Assembly (NCBI GenBank): GCA_937894055.1 | Contig: CALDHQ010000383.1 | Location: forward strand, 1-8,304 | Direction of reading: 5' to 3' | DNA from: an uncultured Polymorphobacter sp. | GTDB lineage: Bacteria; Pseudomonadota; Alphaproteobacteria; Sphingomonadales; Sphingomonadaceae | Length of the DNA: 8,304 bases | Shown here: positions 6,674 through 8,304 of the stretch, in pieces | How the letters are laid out: each line of letters begins with the position of its first letter | How positions within the stretch are numbered: the stretch's first letter is position 1 | Position numbers and translations under genes: made by a program | Notes under the pieces: model-generated | Told to the model about the DNA's origin: nothing | Database searches by the model: none | What the model saw: the letters and a program-made list of their open reading frames with translations, nothing else

Positions 6674-7486
6674 ATGGGTAGACTACCAGCGATGTGGGAA
6701 AGTGCGGGGCCGATGCTGCTCGCTGCGGGCATCAAGATCGGCAGTGCGTTCCTGCTGTATATGGTCGGCCGCTGGCTGATCGGTTTTGCCATCAAGATGC
6801 TCAATGTCGCCCTCACCCGGCGGCAGTTCGACCCGACGCTGCAGCGCTACATCGCCAATATTCTGGCGGTCACGCTCAACATCATCCTGGTCATCGGCAT
6901 CCTCGGCTACTTCGGCATCCAGACGACGTCATTCGCCGCACTGCTCGCCGGTGTCGGTCTCGCGGTCGGCGCGGCGTGGTCGGGGCTGCTCGGCAACTTC
7001 GCCGCCGGCGCGTTCCTGATCATCTTCCGGCCGTTCAAGGTCGGTGATTTCGTCACCGCCGGCGGCATCACCGGCACCGTCACCGAAATCGGGCTGTTCA
7101 ACACCGTCATCACCGCGCCCGACAACGTCCAGACCATCGTCGGCAACGGCAAGGTGTCGGGCGATGCCATCATGAACTTCTCGAGCCACAAATACCGCCG
7201 CGTCGAACGCACCGCGCAGCTGGCGTTCGGCGTCGATCCGCTCGATGCCATCGCACGTCTCAAGCCGGCGCTCTCGGCGATCCCCAATGTGCTCGCCGAC
7301 CCGGCACCCGATGTCGAAATCCTCGACTTCAACGCCATGGGCACGCAGCTCGCGGTGCGGCCATACTGCCACAACGACCACTACTGGCAGGTGTTCTTCG
7401 ACACCAACAAGCTGATCGCCGCGACCTTCGGCAACGCCGGCTACGCCGCGCCGCATACGCGGATGGGTGTGACACTCGACAAGTAG
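6674..7486 (+). CDS. MscS-type mechanosensitive ion channel (paralogue 2)
   Basis: A second MscS channel, also 270 residues. Predicted helices lie at about 14-40, 60-82 and the TM3 pore helix at 88-117 (AALLAGVGLAVGAAWSGLLGNFAAGAFLIIFRPFKVGDFV). The beta domain follows (GITGTVTEIGLFNTVITAPDNVQTIVGNGK, 131-160), then a well-formed C-terminal domain with MNFSSHKYRRVERTAQLAFGVDP (167-189), which matches the family better than paralogue 1. The PNG loop again has Gly for Pro (V-G-N-G-K). The ATG at 6674 lies 6 bases after GAGGGAA (6661-6667); a GTG at 6659 would overlap that ribosome-binding site and was rejected. It aligns with paralogue 1 without gaps from about residue 86 to 160, which points to a tandem duplication followed by divergence. 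The role is solute release under membrane tension; a preference for ions or other solutes cannot be read from the sequence. Confidence 0.95.
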   Translation: MGRLPAMWESAGPMLLAAGIKIGSAFLLYMVGRWLIGFAIKMLNVALTRRQFDPTLQRYIANILAVTLNIILVIGILGYFGIQTTSFAALLAGVGLAVGAAWSGLLGNFAAGAFLIIFRPFKVGDFVTAGGITGTVTEIGLFNTVITAPDNVQTIVGNGKVSGDAIMNFSSHKYRRVERTAQLAFGVDPLDAIARLKPALSAIPNVLADPAPDVEILDFNAMGTQLAVRPYCHNDHYWQVFFDTNKLIAATFGNAGYAAPHTRMGVTLDK

Positions 7487-7493
7487 GAGCAGA

Positions 7494-7606
7494 GCCTCCG
7501 GCGGGCAGGGCCTTGGCCCTGCACCCAATTGAAAAGGGGCGCCCCGGTCACCACCGGAGCGCCCCAAATTTATGGGTGCAGGGCCAAGGCCCTGCCCGCC
7601 GGAGGC
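7494..7606. repeat. Large nested palindrome between the second mscS and dnaN
   Basis: Left arm 7494-7527 and right arm 7573-7606 are perfect 34-bp reverse complements. Each arm also contains its own 18-bp palindrome: GCAGGGCC-TT-GGCCCTGC at 7505-7522 and the complementary copy with AA at 7578-7595. The arms enclose a separate hairpin (7536-7565). The structure begins 7 bases after the mscS stop and ends 2 bases before the dnaN stop, filling almost the whole 122-bp gap. It could fold as a cruciform in DNA or as a long branched hairpin in either RNA. The shape is that of an intergenic palindromic repeat (REP/BIME or MITE-like), but no target-site duplication is visible at its ends, and copy number in the genome cannot be judged here. 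Confidence 0.85.
7531..7570. terminator. Bidirectional intrinsic-terminator-like hairpin
   Basis: Arms 7536-7548 and 7553-7565 pair over 13 bp with a single C-A mismatch, around a 4-base loop CACC. On the minus strand the stem is followed by TTTTC (complement of 7531-7535), a reasonable U-tract for dnaN transcripts. On the plus strand it is followed by AAATTTAT, a weaker tail for the mscS transcript. It lies at the centre of the larger palindrome, so it may work as the terminator for both converging genes. Confidence 0.6.
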
Positions 7607-7608
7607 CC

Positions 7609-8304
7609 TTAGACCCGCATCGGCATCAGCACATACAGCGCCGGCGAGCTGTCGCCCTCGCGGATCAGCGTCGGCGCGGCGGCGTCGGCCATGTGCAGGT
7701 CGACGATGTCGGTGCCGATCTGGTCGAGGATGTCGAGCAGGTAGCGATAGTTGAAGCCGACCTCGAATTCGGGCGAGGTGTATTCGGCGCTGACTTCTTC
7801 GGCGGCGGTGCCGTTTTCGGGGCTGGTCACCGACAGCGTGATCTTGTCGCGGCCGAGCGCCAGCTTGACGGCGCGGGTCTTTTCCGACGTGGCGATGGCA
7901 GCGACGCGGTCGACGCCTTCGGCGAGCGACTTGCGGTCGATGCGCAGCAGCTTGTCATTGGCGGCGGGGATGACGCGGCTGTAATCGGGGAAGGTGCCGT
8001 CGATCAGCTTCGAGGTCAGCACGGCGTTGCCGAGCTTGAAGCGGATTTTCGAGCCCGACAGCGACAGTTCGACATCGCCATCGACTTCGTCGAGCAGCTT
8101 GCGGATTTCGCCGATGCATTTGCGCGGCACGATGACGTCGGGCATGCCTTCGGCGCCTTCGGGGCATGGCAGCTCGATCTTGGCGAGGCGGTGGCCGTCG
8201 GTGGCGACGGCGCGCAGCGTTGCCGGCGTGCCGGGTGCGACATGCAGGAAGATGCCGTTGAGATAGTAGCGCGTTTCCTCGGTCGAGATCGCAAAGCGCG
8301 TCTT
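7609..8304 (-). CDS. dnaN: DNA polymerase III beta sliding clamp (N-terminus cut off)
   Basis: The window contains 231 C-terminal residues of DnaN, open to the right edge. The full protein is usually about 370 residues, so domain I and the beginning of domain II are missing. Family landmarks are RYYLNGIFLH and LRAVATDGHRLAKIELP in domain II, VPRKCIGEIRKLL, the FPDYSRVIP motif, RVAAIATSEKTRAVKL in domain III, and the very conserved C-terminus ALYVLMPMRV, which forms part of the protein-binding pocket. The clamp encircles DNA as a ring-shaped dimer and tethers the replicative polymerase and repair factors. The stop TAA (complement of 7609-7611) is 2 bases from the right end of the palindromic repeat. 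It converges with the second mscS gene. Confidence 0.98.
   Translation of the reverse strand, partial: KTRFAISTEETRYYLNGIFLHVAPGTPATLRAVATDGHRLAKIELPCPEGAEGMPDVIVPRKCIGEIRKLLDEVDGDVELSLSGSKIRFKLGNAVLTSKLIDGTFPDYSRVIPAANDKLLRIDRKSLAEGVDRVAAIATSEKTRAVKLALGRDKITLSVTSPENGTAAEEVSAEYTSPEFEVGFNYRYLLDILDQIGTDIVDLHMADAAAPTLIREGDSSPALYVLMPMRV

Noticed and set aside
7494..7606. Insertion sequence or CRISPR-like repeat
   Set aside because: No transposase, no direct target duplication and only two inverted arms; there is no regular repeat-spacer series.
7572..7754. 60-codon plus-strand open frame starting inside the palindrome
   Set aside because: It begins within the repeat arm and runs antisense into dnaN; the same GAGPRPCPPEA peptide arises from the other arm on the opposite strand purely because of the inverted repeat.

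Overview
The window is high-GC, tightly packed bacterial chromosome. It carries nine protein genes that I can support plus the truncated end of a tenth, with no gene-free stretch over about 140 bases. The protein styles (RecF and DnaN, a YqhA/UPF0114 protein, a CadC-like winged-helix/TPR regulator, an MpaB-type DUF2236 protein and a ceramidase-like membrane enzyme) and the GC-biased third positions fit an alphaproteobacterium. A sphingomonad is my best guess. That placement is inference from gene content and composition, not from a marker gene search.

Layout, left to right. Positions 1-1401 (minus) hold most of a winged-helix/TolB-like/TPR transcriptional regulator that runs off the left edge. 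It diverges across a 137-bp spacer from a small 4-oxalocrotonate-type tautomerase (1539-1751, plus). The tautomerase meets the DUF2236/MpaB-type putative oxygenase (1760-2671, minus) tail to tail at a perfect 11-bp hairpin that contains both stop codons. Upstream of the oxygenase on the same strand lie a CREST/alkaline-ceramidase-like membrane hydrolase (2726-3499) and recF (3556-4647). These three genes are spaced 56 and 54 bp apart and may be read together as recF > ceramidase > oxygenase.

A divergent promoter region (4648-4754) leads right into a YqhA/UPF0114 four-helix membrane protein (4755-5309). It converges on a MmcQ/YjbR family gene (5306-5665, minus) with the stop codons overlapping by 4 bp. 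Two consecutive MscS-type mechanosensitive channel genes of identical length (5797-6609 and 6674-7486, plus) follow. The window ends in the C-terminal two thirds of dnaN, the replication sliding clamp (7609-8304, minus).

The 122 bp between the second channel gene and dnaN are almost wholly a large nested palindrome: two perfect 34-bp inverted arms, each with its own 18-bp palindrome, around a 30-bp terminator-like hairpin. This is the most striking non-coding structure here. The genes fall into three functional themes: replication and repair (dnaN, recF), membrane and envelope stress or lipid functions (two MscS, YqhA, ceramidase-like protein), and small-molecule redox or isomerisation (tautomerase, MpaB-like protein). 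dnaN and recF, neighbours in many bacteria, are on the same strand here but about 3 kb apart, with the channel/YqhA block between them. I see no CRISPR array, tRNA, rRNA, transposase or prophage gene.
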